Shown: piece by piece, positions 1 through 10,334 of the stretch
Layout: every line of letters begins with the position of its first letter
Numbering within the stretch: the first letter of the stretch is position 1
Source of the DNA: an uncultured Caulobacterales bacterium
GTDB lineage: Bacteria; Pseudomonadota; Alphaproteobacteria; Caulobacterales; Caulobacteraceae
DNA length: 64,000 nt
Direction: 5' to 3'
Assembly: GCA_903840435.1 (NCBI GenBank)
Contig: CAIMFV010000047.1
Coordinates: 124,001-188,000 of the forward strand
The notes under the pieces: generated by a model
Told to the model about the DNA's origin: nothing
What the model saw: the letters and a program-made list of their open reading frames with translations, nothing else
Database searches by the model: none
Position numbers and translations under genes: made by a program

Positions 1-1089
1 GGTGCAGTCTTGGCTGGCGCCTTGCCGATGATCCTGACCCAAGGATTTGGCGTCGCCAATGTCGCTCCCGCTGGCCACATTCCGCCGACGGTCAAACTCT
101 CCTTTTTAATTGGTGCGGTGGCCTTGGCGACGGCGGTGATGTGGACCGTCTTGACCACGCGCGAATATCCGCCCGACGCTGTGGCGGCGCAAGCCGCCGA
201 AGAGCCGAAACGCCAGGTGACGCTGGGTGTCCGTGATCGGGCGCTTAGTGACTATTGGCGCGGTGGCGCGCTTTTCTTGGCCCTTGGCCTCTTGGGCGCC
301 TTGGCGATCCGCCTGACGCCGAACGCGAAGCAAGAGCTCTATGTGCTAGCGGGCATGGTGGCGCTGTTCGGTCTGTTGCAATTTATCGCAGGGGCCTTGC
401 GCGCCAGCGGTCGGGCGGCGAACGGCGTCACTGAAATTGTCGATGATCTCTTCGCCATGCCCAAGTTGATGCTGCAATTGGCGGTGGTGCAGTTCTTTTC
501 CTGGTTTGGCCTCTTTGCCATGTGGATCTACACGACGCCTGCGGTGACGCGGGTGCATTTCCACGCCACCGATGTTGCCTCAGCCGCCTATAATGACGGG
601 GCCAACTATGTCGGTCTGATGTTTGGGCTCTATAACGGCGTGGCGGCCTTGGCCGCATTTGGCTTGCCGATCTTGGCCGCCCGCATTGGCCGGAAGGAAA
701 CCCATGCTGTGGCGCTTGCTTGCGGTGCGCTGGGCCTGATTTCCATCGCATTGGTGCGCGAGCCCCCGTTTTTGCTCTGCGCCATGGTTGGCGTCGGCAT
801 TGCCTGGGCCTCGATCCTGGCGACGCCCTATTCCATTCTTTCAGGTTCGCTGCCGACCCAGAAAATGGGCGTCTATATGGGCATCTTCAACATTTTCATC
901 GTCGTGCCCCAGATCTTGGCCGCCACGCTTCTGGGCGCCATGGTGCAAGGCCTCTTCGGCGGCCAGCCCCTGGCAGCGGTGGCGGTGGGTGGCGGGTCCT
1001 TGGCGGTGGGCGCGCTGGCCAGCATGGCGCTTCAGGACGCCGCTGATCCCCTAAAGCGCAAAGCTGGTGGAGCGACTGTGCGCCCCTAA
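1..1089 (+). CDS. MFS transporter, sugar symporter-like (5' truncated)
   Basis: Inner-membrane transporter of the major facilitator superfamily. The reading frame is open from base 1, so the true start lies outside the window and roughly the first quarter to third of a 400-500 residue protein is missing. The visible 362 codons contain repeated hydrophobic helices, the stretch QFFSWFGLFAMW near base 490, and the charged inter-helix motif ARIGRKE near base 680. These resemble the SLC45/sucrose-proton symporter branch, so a sugar substrate is likely but not shown by sequence alone. The gene ends tail to tail with suhB, the two stops overlapping by 4 bases. Family assignment is firm; substrate is inference. 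Confidence 0.85.
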   Translation, partial: GAVLAGALPMILTQGFGVANVAPAGHIPPTVKLSFLIGAVALATAVMWTVLTTREYPPDAVAAQAAEEPKRQVTLGVRDRALSDYWRGGALFLALGLLGALAIRLTPNAKQELYVLAGMVALFGLLQFIAGALRASGRAANGVTEIVDDLFAMPKLMLQLAVVQFFSWFGLFAMWIYTTPAVTRVHFHATDVASAAYNDGANYVGLMFGLYNGVAALAAFGLPILAARIGRKETHAVALACGALGLISIALVREPPFLLCAMVGVGIAWASILATPYSILSGSLPTQKMGVYMGIFNIFIVVPQILAATLLGAMVQGLFGGQPLAAVAVGGGSLAVGALASMALQDAADPLKRKAGGATVRP

Positions 1090-1880
1090 GCCGCGGTGAG
1101 ACGTTCGAGCACCAAGGGGTGCAGTTCGAGATTGGCGGCGAGGACCGTGGTTGAGGCGCTGGTAAAGGGGGCGCCGTCGACTGTGGTGATCTTGCCACCC
1201 GCTTCCGTGATCAGAAGCGCGCCCGCCGCCATGTCCCAAGGTTTTAGGTCCCGCTCCCAAAAGCCGTCAAAGCGGCCGGCGGCCACATAGGCCAAATCAA
1301 GCGCTGCCGAGCCAAACCGCCGGATGCCCGCCACTCTTTGCGCCACCTGATGCAGTTCTCTCAAAAACTGGCCATGGCCTGGCTTGCCCAAAAACGGCAC
1401 GCCGGTGGCGATTACGGCGTCATCCAAGCGACGGCGCGCGGCGACGCGTAAGCGCTTTTCAGTATTAAGGAAGGCCCCCTTGCCCCGCTCGGCCCAAAAG
1501 GTTTCGGCGGTGATCGGGTTCATGACCACGCCTGCAACAATCTCGCCCTCGCGCTCCAAGGCGAGCGAAATGGCGAAATGGGGAATGGCATGCAAAAAGT
1601 TGGTGGTTCCGTCCAAGGGATCGATGATCCAGCGATGGGTCTTATCGCTACCTTCAATCACCCCGCTTTCTTCAGCAAGGAAGCCATAGCCCGGACGGAC
1701 CTTGGCAAGCTCTTCAATCAAGACCTGTTCAGCCTTGGTATCGGCAGCGGAGACAAAATCGGCGGGACCCTTGCGGGACACTTGCAACTCGCCCACCTCG
1801 CCAAAATCGCGCGACAGCTTCCGGCCAGCTTTCCGCGCCGCGTCTATCATCAATTGGACAAGTGTGGTCGGTGTCGACAT
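1086..1880 (-). CDS. suhB: Inositol monophosphatase family protein (SuhB)
   Basis: Mg-dependent phosphatase that hydrolyses inositol-1-phosphate. In bacteria SuhB also associates with the transcription antitermination complex. The 264-residue product has the metal-binding motifs of the family: EESG, IIDPLDGTTNF and, near the C terminus, KPWDMAAGALL. The start is placed at MSTPTTLVQL; the frame runs open to about 1976, but that extra stretch is Arg/Pro-rich and partly made of a palindromic intergenic repeat, so it is unlikely to be translated. Cytoplasmic, monocistronic as far as seen, convergent with the MFS gene. Confidence 0.93.
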   Translation of the reverse strand: MSTPTTLVQLMIDAARKAGRKLSRDFGEVGELQVSRKGPADFVSAADTKAEQVLIEELAKVRPGYGFLAEESGVIEGSDKTHRWIIDPLDGTTNFLHAIPHFAISLALEREGEIVAGVVMNPITAETFWAERGKGAFLNTEKRLRVAARRRLDDAVIATGVPFLGKPGHGQFLRELHQVAQRVAGIRRFGSAALDLAYVAAGRFDGFWERDLKPWDMAAGALLITEAGGKITTVDGAPFTSASTTVLAANLELHPLVLERLTAA

Positions 1881-1922
1881 GGGCCTTCGGGGTCGGGACG
1901 GCGTAAGGGCGCGGACCCTAGG

Positions 1923-1964
1923 GCATTTTCCGAAAAGTGGGAACCGGCTTTCGGTCAAAAATGC
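1923..1964. repeat. Palindromic intergenic repeat, copy 1
   Basis: A 42-bp imperfect palindrome. GCATTTT at the left end pairs with AAAATGC at the right, with inner GAAA/TTTC pairing around GTGGGAACC. It matches a short palindromic element widely scattered between genes in alphaproteobacteria, from memory of that sequence class. A related copy in opposite orientation lies at 23193-23239. It sits just upstream of suhB and may fold in RNA. No function is claimed. Confidence 0.75.
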
Positions 1965-1988
1965 CGGCGGCCGCACCTGAGGCTTTGG

Positions 1989-2380
1989 CTGGATACCGGC
2001 CTTCGCAGGTCATGAGCGGATGTGATTGAAATCATGTACCTTTTCAGCCGCTCAACCCGGCGCAGGCCGGGGTCCAGGGACGGGCCCGCAGACGGTTGGG
2101 ATGATCTTCTGGATACCGGCCTCCGCAGGTCATGAGCGGATGTAATTGAAATCACACATCTTTCCACCGCTCACCCCGGCGTAGGCCGGGGTCCAGGGAC
2201 GGATCCGCAGACGGTTGGAATGATCTTCTGGATACCGGCCTTCGCCGGTATGAGCGGATGTAATTGAAATCATGTGCTTTTCAGCCGCTCACCCCGGCGC
2301 AGGCCGGGGTCCAGGGACGGGTCCGCAGACGGTCGGGATGATCTTCTGGCCCTCGCCGCCATGAGCGGATCGTATTGAAC
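1989..2380. repeat. Tandem array of ~119-bp units, each a long inverted repeat
   Basis: Three full units begin at 1989, 2109 and 2228, and a degenerate partial fourth at 2346; the periods are 120, 119 and 118 bp. Each unit opens with CTGGATACCGGCCT and TGAGCGG and closes about 88 bases later with CCGCTCA and AGGCCGGGGTCCAG. The two ends are inverted copies of each other and could form a stem of about 30 bp around an AT-rich loop containing ATTGAAATCA (hairpins 1989-2077, 2109-2196, 2228-2314). Between hairpins lies a conserved linker with CGCAGACGGT and ATGATCTT. No ORF in it looks real. It fills the whole suhB to HIT-gene interval. Confidence 0.85.
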
Positions 2381-2428
2381 CGCAACATAAAAATCGCGCG
2401 CGCCGCCCCAAGGCGCGTGGCGATCCGC

Positions 2429-2866
2429 CTACCTTGCGCGGATGTCGGGAAAGCCGTTGCCGCCCACTTCGACGCAGCGTGCCAGCATGGCGGGCGGATA
2501 GGGAATTGACGTGCCCTGGCCCCAGACCGGGCCCGGCCAACAGGCGTCGTCTTGGCGGCGACCCACCACATGCCAGTGCAGTTGCGGCGTGACATTTCCC
2601 AGTGCGCCGAGATTGAGTTTCTCGACCGGACGCCCTGTGATCAGACCGAGCGCACGCACCACGTCCGCCGCCAGCGCCAATTCCTTCAGTAATTGCTCCT
2701 GATCCGAGCGCAACAGATCAAAAATCTCCCGCGCGCCGGGACGCCGCGGAATGACCATCAGCCAGGGAAAGCGCGAATCGTCCATCAGTCGCACCGAGGA
2801 CAAGGAGAGCTCCGCCAGTGAGACCGAACCCAGCGCCAGACTTGGGTCGAGTTGAAATTCAGCCAC
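2429..2866 (-). CDS. HIT-family nucleotide hydrolase
   Basis: A 145-residue member of the histidine-triad superfamily, which hydrolyses or transfers nucleotidyl groups such as diadenosine polyphosphates. The signature near residues 95-101 reads QLHWHVV, so the usual first His of H-x-H-x-H is Gln. The following GRRQDDACWPGPVWG stretch is typical of a proteobacterial HIT subfamily. The start is GTG and overlaps the 3' end of the MaoC gene by 8 bases, so the two genes are probably translationally coupled. Substrate unknown. Family confident, biochemical role inferred. Confidence 0.85.
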   Translation of the reverse strand: MAEFQLDPSLALGSVSLAELSLSSVRLMDDSRFPWLMVIPRRPGAREIFDLLRSDQEQLLKELALAADVVRALGLITGRPVEKLNLGALGNVTPQLHWHVVGRRQDDACWPGPVWGQGTSIPYPPAMLARCVEVGGNGFPDIRAR

Positions 2867-3932
2867 GGCGCGGGACTCCTACCCAATAGTCGAAATCGAG
2901 CACCACGTCGGCGGGATAGTCGCCCGAGGCGCTCTTGTCGGGAAAACTAGCACAGGGTGCGTCTTTCGTCGCCACCAGCCTTAGCCTGAGCGCGCCGACA
3001 TCGTCTCGGTCAGGGAAGCGATAGGTGTCAAGCACTTCGCTCCAGGCAAAAAGGGTTGCACCGGCAAAATAGGGGTTCACATGGCGCCCGGCATTGATGC
3101 CTAAGAGGAGGCCTGCATTTTCAAGCCCATTGAAGCTTAGGGCGCGGGCGGTGGAGATGACCACGCCCCCATACACCAAGCGGCGACCGCTTGGGTCTTT
3201 CATCCGCTCAAACTGATTGAAATGGACCTTGGCGGTATTTTGGTAGAGCCGCGTCGCCATCTGGGCCTCGGCCTCCTCGACCACCATGCCGTCGACATGG
3301 TCGATGCGTTCACCGATGTGGTAGTCCTCAAAGGCATGCGCACCACCTGCTGCGGCGAAGTCGTAGGCGGTAAAGTCAAGGCCCTCTGGCAGCACAAGAT
3401 CGGCGCCGGGGACAAAGGCGCGCGGTCGCGGTGCGCTGTCCGGCGGGGCGGGGTTTGCGGCATCGCGCTTGCGCACCAAGACCCAGCGAACATAGGAGAG
3501 AATTGTCTGGCCCCACTGATTGCGGCCCGTGGTGCGGACATAGACAATCCCGGTCTTGCCGTTCGAGGTCTCCTTCACGCCGAGGACTTCGGAAGCTGCG
3601 CTCAAGGTGTCGCCGACCTGCACAGGCGCCAAAAACCGCCCTTCGGCATAGCCAAGATTGGCGACGGCGTTCAGGCTGATGTCGGGCACGCTTTTGCCAA
3701 ACACAATGTGAAACACCAGGAGCGGATCGACAGGCGGATGCGCCAATCCACAGGCCTTGGCGAAGGTCGAGGCCGAATAGAGCGCGTGCCGCGATCCTGT
3801 CAGGGCGAGAGCCAGCGCCACATCCCCCGAGGTGACCGTTCTCGGCGTTGCGTGGTGAAGCATTTCCCCAGGGGAGAAGTCTTCGAAAAATCGCCCCGTT
3901 TCGGTCTTTGTCGCTGTCTTCGTCGCGATCAT
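2859..3932 (-). CDS. MaoC-family dehydratase, mesaconyl-CoA hydratase-like
   Basis: A 357-residue double hot-dog (MaoC-like) enzyme. Its length and two-domain layout fit the beta-methylmalyl-CoA dehydratase/mesaconyl-CoA hydratase group of the ethylmalonyl-CoA pathway, which hydrates or dehydrates branched C5-CoA thioesters. The N-terminal domain begins at GRFFEDFSPGE; the second begins at HAFEDYHIGERIDH. The start is taken at MIATKTATKT; the frame continues to 4052 through a sequence with no family resemblance. It is transcribed away from mdh, which supports a role in C4/C5 carbon metabolism. The exact substrate is inference. Confidence 0.8.
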   Translation of the reverse strand: MIATKTATKTETGRFFEDFSPGEMLHHATPRTVTSGDVALALALTGSRHALYSASTFAKACGLAHPPVDPLLVFHIVFGKSVPDISLNAVANLGYAEGRFLAPVQVGDTLSAASEVLGVKETSNGKTGIVYVRTTGRNQWGQTILSYVRWVLVRKRDAANPAPPDSAPRPRAFVPGADLVLPEGLDFTAYDFAAAGGAHAFEDYHIGERIDHVDGMVVEEAEAQMATRLYQNTAKVHFNQFERMKDPSGRRLVYGGVVISTARALSFNGLENAGLLLGINAGRHVNPYFAGATLFAWSEVLDTYRFPDRDDVGALRLRLVATKDAPCASFPDKSASGDYPADVVLDFDYWVGVPRRG

Positions 3933-4171
3933 GGCTAGGGCGTCCCATCTGGCTTTTCGCCTGTCAGAAGTTTCGACATAGTCCGGGTTTTCCCGCTGCG
4001 CCAGTGTGCGGACCCGACCTTCGACCTTTGGCCCGTTCAACTTTGCCGCCAAACGACTTGCCGAGCCGCCGCATCAGAGTTAGACCGCGCCCATCACGTC
4101 TTGCGCCGTCGCCTGCGGGCGACCTTCCTGAGACCGGAAGCGAAGATATTCTCGCTTCGGCGACCTGTTAG

Positions 4172-5146
<975 letters not shown>

Positions 5147-5162
5147 GACCGCACCGGCCCTC

Positions 5163-6089
5163 TTGACTGGTAAACTCACCCCGCCCGACGACTTCATCGC
5201 CGCCTTCCAATTGGAAGGCGAGCCGGTGCGTGGCCGTCTGGTGCGCTTAGGGGCCGTGGTCGATGAGATGCTGCGTCGCCACGACTATCCGGAACCGGTC
5301 GCCAACCTGTTAGGCGAAGCGGCGACCTTGGCGGCTCTGGTCGGCGCCAGTCTGAAATTTGAGGGGCGTCTCATCGTTCAGGCGCAAGGCTCTGGGCCGG
5401 TCAGCTATGTGGTGGCCGACTTTGACACCTCCGGCGCGCTGCGCGGCTATTGCCAATTTGACCCGGAGCGCGTGGCCGAAGCCAGCCAGGGTTTTATCCG
5501 TCCCGGCGCCAAGAGCCTGATCGGCGAAGGTCTGTTCATCATGACCATCGATCCGACCAATTTGAAAGATCGCTACCAGGGCGTGACCGAAATCGAGGGT
5601 GAGACCTTGGCCCTGTGCGCCGAGACCTATTTTTCCCGCTCCGAACAGGCGCCCGCCCGCATCCGTCTCGCCACCGCCCAGTTCGACACCCCCGATGGCT
5701 TGGTCTGGCGATCCGGCGGGGCGATTTTACAAAATGTCGCCGCTGATGATGCGCGCGGGGAAACCGAAGAGGCCTGGCGCCGGGCGGAGGCCCTCTTTCT
5801 CACTCTGGCGGATGACGAGTTGGTTGACCCGGAGCTTGCCGCTGAAACCTTGCTGTTTCGCCTGTTCCACGAAGACGGCGTTCGCCTGTTCCCTGCCCAG
5901 ACCCTGACAGCCTTTTGTCGCTGCAACGCTGACCGCGTCGGCGCCATGCTGGCAAGCTTCCCCCGCGCCGAACTGGAAACCATGCAGGTTTCCGAAGGCC
6001 TCATCGAAGTCACCTGCGAATATTGCTCACGCAAATATCAACTGAAGCTGGACGATGTGGCTCAGGGCGGGCGCGAAATTCAGGGTTAG
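5163..6089 (+). CDS. hslO: Redox-regulated chaperone Hsp33
   Basis: A holdase chaperone switched on by oxidative unfolding when its zinc-bound cysteines form disulfides. The 308-residue product has the Hsp33 N-terminal fold (EAATLAALVGASLKFEG, GPVSYVVADFD) and a C-terminal zinc site CRCN ... CEYC with all four cysteines present. The start is TTG only 16 bases after the mdh stop, without a strong ribosome-binding site, so coupling to mdh translation is possible. An alphaproteobacterial feature is the absence of linker proteins between mdh and hslO. Confidence 0.95.
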   Translation: MTGKLTPPDDFIAAFQLEGEPVRGRLVRLGAVVDEMLRRHDYPEPVANLLGEAATLAALVGASLKFEGRLIVQAQGSGPVSYVVADFDTSGALRGYCQFDPERVAEASQGFIRPGAKSLIGEGLFIMTIDPTNLKDRYQGVTEIEGETLALCAETYFSRSEQAPARIRLATAQFDTPDGLVWRSGGAILQNVAADDARGETEEAWRRAEALFLTLADDELVDPELAAETLLFRLFHEDGVRLFPAQTLTAFCRCNADRVGAMLASFPRAELETMQVSEGLIEVTCEYCSRKYQLKLDDVAQGGREIQG

Positions 6090-6120
6090 ACTTAAGAAAA
6101 TCCCCCGCTTCTAGACAATT

Positions 6121-6543
6121 TTAAGCCCGATGACGGTCTAGTGCCGCCAGGAAGCCTTGCTTGTCTGCCGGGGATATCACCACGGACAGGCCGTCCTTCG
6201 TTCGCACTTCCAGCCTATCCAGGGACGCTGCGGGCGCACTGAGGGGCGAACGGGTGGGCGTGGCGTCGATAATGTCGGCCAGCGCCACCGTCTGCCGAAA
6301 CGGACCCGCGATGATCTTCAGTTTTCCATCGCCGATGATGTAATGGGTCTGCAAGATCCAAATCAAAAACGCGCCGACGGCAATTAAAATCAATAGACCT
6401 GGGGCCAGTGCCGTCGCCTGTGTGGTGATGATCTGAAACGCAAAGACGCCTGAAAGCCCCAACACCAACGCAAAAATGGGGACGAACACAAGGGCGCTAA
6501 TGCCCGACCGAAACACTTGGATATCAGGCGAAGGGGACGACAT
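6121..6543 (-). CDS. PH-domain membrane protein (bPH-like)
   Basis: A 140-residue protein with two hydrophobic segments near the N terminus (around residues 15-40 and 45-65), followed by a bacterial PH-like beta domain starting at TTHYIIGDGKLKI-type sequence (QTHYIIGDGKLKI here). This layout is that of small membrane-anchored bPH proteins of unknown function. The start is placed at MSSPSPDIQV; an alternative ATG lies 7 codons upstream. It is convergent with hslO across a 31-base gap and transcribed alone. Confidence 0.7.
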   Translation of the reverse strand: MSSPSPDIQVFRSGISALVFVPIFALVLGLSGVFAFQIITTQATALAPGLLILIAVGAFLIWILQTHYIIGDGKLKIIAGPFRQTVALADIIDATPTRSPLSAPAASLDRLEVRTKDGLSVVISPADKQGFLAALDRHRA

Positions 6544-6607
6544 GGGATGGGCTCCAAATCTCAACCCAGTCTAAACCCGCTTCAAGCTCCCACCAACCCT
6601 GGCCAAC

Positions 6608-6637
6608 AAAAAACGCCCCCGGCCTTGGCCGGGAGCG
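6608..6637 (-). terminator. Rho-independent terminator of the pnp operon
   Basis: On the minus strand a GC-rich hairpin (CGCTCCCGGCC, AA loop, GGCCGGGGGCG) is followed directly by TTTTTT. It lies 70 bases downstream of the pnp stop and is correctly oriented. A second inverted repeat (TCCCGGC/GCCGGGA, 6653-6670) lies between pnp and it and could act as a 3' RNA-stabilising hairpin. Confidence 0.88.
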
Positions 6638-6706
6638 CTCTTTAGGTCTCTATCCCGGCAACGGCCGGGACCTAAGTTTTTCGCCCGAAAGCGTCGGTGA
6701 GGGGGT

Positions 6707-8839
6707 TTAGGCCTCTTCGGTTTCGCGCTTGGTCAGGTCTTCGCCGGTTTCTTGGTCGACGACCTTCATCGAGAGCTTGGTCTTGCCGCGATCATCAAAG
6801 CCGATCAGCTTGACCTTCACTTCTTGGCCTTCGGTCAGCACGTCAGACACCTTGCCGACCTTTTCCTTCGAGATCTGGCTGATGTGCACCAGCCCGTCGC
6901 GCGCGCCGAAGAAGTTCACAAAGGCGCCGAAATCGACGACCTTGACCACCTTGCCGGTATAGACCGCGCCCACTTCTGGTTCTTGGGTGATGGACTTGAT
7001 CCAATCGACCGCCGCCTTGATCTTGTGGCTGTCTGAGGCCGAGACCTTGACCGTGCCATCATCGCTGATGTCGATCTTGGCGCCGGTCTTTTCGACGATC
7101 TCGCGGATCACCTTGCCGCCTGAACCGATGACCTCACGGATCTTATCGGTCGGGATGGTCAAGGTTTCGATCTTTGGCGCATATTCGCCGATTTCCGAGC
7201 GCGCCCCGTCAATGGCCTTGGCCATTTCGCCGAGGATGTGCAGACGCCCGTCCTTGGCCTGATGCAGGGCCTTTTTCATGATCTCCTCGGTGATGCCGGG
7301 GATCTTGATGTCCATTTGCAGCGAGGTGATGCCGTCGGCAGTGCCCGCCACCTTGAAGTCCATATCACCCAGGTGATCTTCATCGCCTAAGATGTCGGAA
7401 AGCACGGCGAAACCGTCCTTTTCCAGGATCAAGCCCATGGCGATGCCAGAAACCGGCTTCTTCAAGGGCACGCCCGCATCCATCATGGCCAGCGACGATC
7501 CGCACACCGTCGCCATGGAAGACGAGCCGTTCGATTCGGTAATCTCCGAAACGAGGCGGATGGTATAGGGGAACTCTTCGACGGTCGGCAGCACAGGACG
7601 CACGGCGCGCCAAGCGAGTTTGCCGTGGCCGATTTCGCGACGCCCAGGCGAGCCCATGCGGCCGGTTTCACCCACCGAATAGGGAGGGAAGTTGTAGTGC
7701 AACAGGAAGCGTTCCTTATAGGAGCCTTCCAGAGCATCAATCCACTGCTCGTCATCGCCTGTGCCAAGCGTGGCGACCACCAAGGCTTGGGTTTCGCCGC
7801 GGGTGAACAGGGCCGAGCCATGGGTGCGCGGCAGGACGGACACTTCCGAGACGATGGAGCGAACCTTGTCGAGCGCCCGACCGTCGACGCGACGGCCATG
7901 CTCGATAATGTCGCGCCGCAGCACGTCAGCTTCGCATTCCTTGAAGGCAGCGCCGAAAATCGCCGCTTCGACGCCGTCCGGATTGGCGTCCGACTTGACG
8001 AGGGCGCTGGCGGCCTTCGCCTTGGCGGCGGCGACTGCGTCGTGACGGGCGGCCTTGGCGGTTTCGCCATAGCCCTTGCGGATATCATCGCCGACCAGAG
8101 CCTTGATCTTGGCCACCACGTCTGAATGGTCTTCGGCGTGGAAGTCCCAAGGCTCTTTCGCGGCGTGTTCGGCAAGCTCGATAATGGCTTGGATCACCGG
8201 CTGGAAGCCCTTGTGGGCGAAGGAAACTGCGCCCAGAACTTCTTCCTCGCTGAGCTCTTGGATTTCCGACTCGACCATCATGACGGCGTCGTCAGTGCCC
8301 GCAACCACCAGGTCCATCTTGGTGTCGGCCATTTGGTCCAGCGTCGGGTTCAGCACATATTGGCCATCAATATAGCCAACGCGCGCCGCAGCAATCGGGC
8401 CCATGAAGGGAAGCCCCGACAGGGTCAAGGCTGCCGAAGCGGCGACCATGGCGACAATGTCAGGATCGTTCTCGAGGTCGTGGCTCAAGACCGTGACGAC
8501 CACTTGCACTTCGTTTTTAAAGCCCTTGACGAACAGCGGGCGGATCGGACGGTCGATCAGGCGGGAAACCAAGGTTTCCTTCTCGCTCGGACGGCCTTCG
8601 CGCTTGAAAAAGCCGCCGGGGATCTTGCCAGCCGCAAAGGTCTTTTCTTGATAATTGACCGTCAGTGGGAAGAAATCCATTCCCGGCTTCTGGCTCTTGG
8701 CGGCGGTAACGGCGGCCAGAACCGTGGTCTCGCCATAGGTGGCTAGCACCGAGGCGTCAGCCTGCCGCGCGATGCGGCCGGTCTCGAGGGTCAGCTTGCG
8801 GCCGGCCCATTCCAAGCTTTTGCGCTTGATATCAAACAT
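6707..8839 (-). CDS. pnp: Polyribonucleotide nucleotidyltransferase (PNPase)
   Basis: 3'-5' phosphorolytic exoribonuclease of mRNA turnover and a core component of the degradosome. The 710-residue product has two RNase PH domains, a C-terminal KH domain ([15 protein letters not shown] near residue 565) and an S1 domain ([19 protein letters not shown] near 628), the normal length and order. It is the last gene of rph-rbfA-truB-rpsO-pnp on the minus strand. The 259-base rpsO-pnp spacer contains GC-rich inverted repeats and an AGGATC-rich purine stretch; in enterobacteria this spacer carries the PNPase autoregulation target, which may hold here by analogy only. Confidence 0.98.
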   Translation of the reverse strand: MFDIKRKSLEWAGRKLTLETGRIARQADASVLATYGETTVLAAVTAAKSQKPGMDFFPLTVNYQEKTFAAGKIPGGFFKREGRPSEKETLVSRLIDRPIRPLFVKGFKNEVQVVVTVLSHDLENDPDIVAMVAASAALTLSGLPFMGPIAAARVGYIDGQYVLNPTLDQMADTKMDLVVAGTDDAVMMVESEIQELSEEEVLGAVSFAHKGFQPVIQAIIELAEHAAKEPWDFHAEDHSDVVAKIKALVGDDIRKGYGETAKAARHDAVAAAKAKAASALVKSDANPDGVEAAIFGAAFKECEADVLRRDIIEHGRRVDGRALDKVRSIVSEVSVLPRTHGSALFTRGETQALVVATLGTGDDEQWIDALEGSYKERFLLHYNFPPYSVGETGRMGSPGRREIGHGKLAWRAVRPVLPTVEEFPYTIRLVSEITESNGSSSMATVCGSSLAMMDAGVPLKKPVSGIAMGLILEKDGFAVLSDILGDEDHLGDMDFKVAGTADGITSLQMDIKIPGITEEIMKKALHQAKDGRLHILGEMAKAIDGARSEIGEYAPKIETLTIPTDKIREVIGSGGKVIREIVEKTGAKIDISDDGTVKVSASDSHKIKAAVDWIKSITQEPEVGAVYTGKVVKVVDFGAFVNFFGARDGLVHISQISKEKVGKVSDVLTEGQEVKVKLIGFDDRGKTKLSMKVVDQETGEDLTKRETEEA

Positions 8840-9098
8840 GTGTGTGAGCTTTCTCTTTTTGACCCCGCGAGGCGAATTCCAGGCGGGCGGACAGGGGCGG
8901 GCGCGGTTTCAGTGCGGACGATCCTCTCCAGATGACGCGTGCGCCCCATGGCGCCCGCGCTCGGCAGGCAGATGTGAGGATCGCGTCTGGACCCTCGCAG
9001 AACAGATACAAACTTCGCCGAGACATTCGGCGCGCGCCTCCCGCCCTCGAAACCGCGCCTGCCGCGACGGTCGGAGGGACGGAAAACCCGTGGTGGCG

Positions 9099-9368
9099 CT
9101 ATCGGCGCAGACCGAGAACCTCGATCAGGGACTGATACCGCGAGACGTCGGAGATCTTCAGGTGATCCAGAAGACGGCGACGTTGGGAAACGAGCTTCAA
9201 AAGACCACGACGCGAATGGTTGTCCTTCTTGTGGGTCTTGAAATGCTCGGTGAGGTTGGAGATCCGTTCGGACAGGATCGCAACCTGGACTTCCGCCGAA
9301 CCCGTATCTCCTTCGGAGCGGGCGTGGGCGTGGATGACTTCGGCCTTACGTTCAGGCGTAATCGACAT
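9099..9368 (-). CDS. rpsO: 30S ribosomal protein S15
   Basis: Primary rRNA-binding protein of the small subunit that binds the central domain of 16S rRNA. It has 89 residues, exactly the family length, with the typical opening [11 protein letters not shown], the central [16 protein letters not shown] and the [14 protein letters not shown] motif that contacts 16S helix 22. It follows truB by 3 bases and precedes pnp, the conserved bacterial order. Confidence 0.98.
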   Translation of the reverse strand: MSITPERKAEVIHAHARSEGDTGSAEVQVAILSERISNLTEHFKTHKKDNHSRRGLLKLVSQRRRLLDHLKISDVSRYQSLIEVLGLRR

Positions 9369-9371
9369 CGG

Positions 9372-10334
9372 TTAGGTCTCCGTGTTGAGATGAAACACGC
9401 GAGTGGGGTTAAGCCGGCCCGCGCGAAGATCGCAAAGGGCGGCCGCTCTTCCGTTCACTGTCGCCAAAACGCAACGCGACGCCTCCTGATCCGCCGGATT
9501 TCGGGGAGCAAGACGCGCTGTTAACGCTTCGACCTGACGGGGAACGAGCAGGATCGGACGCCCTTGGCTGAGCTGGAAGGCCTCTTCTCCCGTCACGGCG
9601 AGCGCCGGGATGTCGTCCAGCGCCGTCTCGACAGGCTTCAAACCGTCCAGTCCGGGGCCCCTATGCACGATTTCTGCAAGATTTTCCAGTCCTATCGCGT
9701 CGGACTGTAAAAACGGCCCAACCCGCGTGCGGGCCAGCGCGCTGACATGGCCTTCGACCTCAAGGGCTGCCACTAGATCGCGGGCCAAGGCCCGGACATA
9801 AAATCCCTTGCCGCAGAAAATGTCGAAGGTGGCGTGGTCGGGTGGGGTCCATGCAACCAGGGTTGCCGCATAGAGATGGACCCTGCGGCTTTTCATCTCG
9901 ACTGCCTCGCCACGCCGGGAAAGATCATAGGCGCGCTCGCCATCGACCTTGATCGCCGAATAGATCGGCGGCGTTTGATCGATTTCGCCGAGAAAGCGCG
10001 CCAGTATTTCGCGCGTATCGGCTTCGCTTGGACGGGCGTCGGATTGGGCGATGACCTCGCCTTCCGCGTCGCAACTCGCGGTGGAGGCGCCGAACTGGAC
10101 CGTGAACTGATAGCCTTTGCGGGCATCCATCAGAAACGGCACGGTCTTCGTCGCTTCACCGAGCGCAATAGGCAAGACGCCACTGGCCAGCGGATCCAAG
10201 GTTCCGGCATGGCCAGCTTTTTGTGCATTGAACAGTCGGCGCACCCGCGTCACCGCCTCGGTCGAGGTCATGTTCAGCGGCTTGTCGAAATTCACCCATC
10301 CGTCGACGCGCAGCCCCGTTTTACGTCGGCCCAT
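9372..10334 (-). CDS. truB: tRNA pseudouridine(55) synthase
   Basis: Makes pseudouridine 55 in the T-loop of tRNAs. The 320-residue product has the catalytic aspartate in HAGTLDPLASGVLPI near residue 45, the GWVNFDKPLNMTS N terminus and the later GKGFYVRALARDL motif. Its start overlaps the last base of the rbfA gene, and rpsO begins 3 bases after its stop, so expression is probably tightly coupled. Confidence 0.96.
   Translation of the reverse strand: MGRRKTGLRVDGWVNFDKPLNMTSTEAVTRVRRLFNAQKAGHAGTLDPLASGVLPIALGEATKTVPFLMDARKGYQFTVQFGASTASCDAEGEVIAQSDARPSEADTREILARFLGEIDQTPPIYSAIKVDGERAYDLSRRGEAVEMKSRRVHLYAATLVAWTPPDHATFDIFCGKGFYVRALARDLVAALEVEGHVSALARTRVGPFLQSDAIGLENLAEIVHRGPGLDGLKPVETALDDIPALAVTGEEAFQLSQGRPILLVPRQVEALTARLAPRNPADQEASRCVLATVNGRAAALCDLRAGRLNPTRVFHLNTET

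Noticed and set aside
1881..1976. 32-residue N-terminal extension of SuhB
   Set aside because: The extension is encoded partly by a palindromic intergenic repeat and is unlike any SuhB.
1989..2380. CRISPR-like array
   Set aside because: The period is about 119 bp, the linkers between hairpins are conserved rather than unique spacers, and no cas genes are present.
8840..9098. Small gene in the rpsO-pnp spacer
   Set aside because: Short frames there have no start signal or family likeness; GC-rich inverted repeats fit an untranslated regulatory spacer better.
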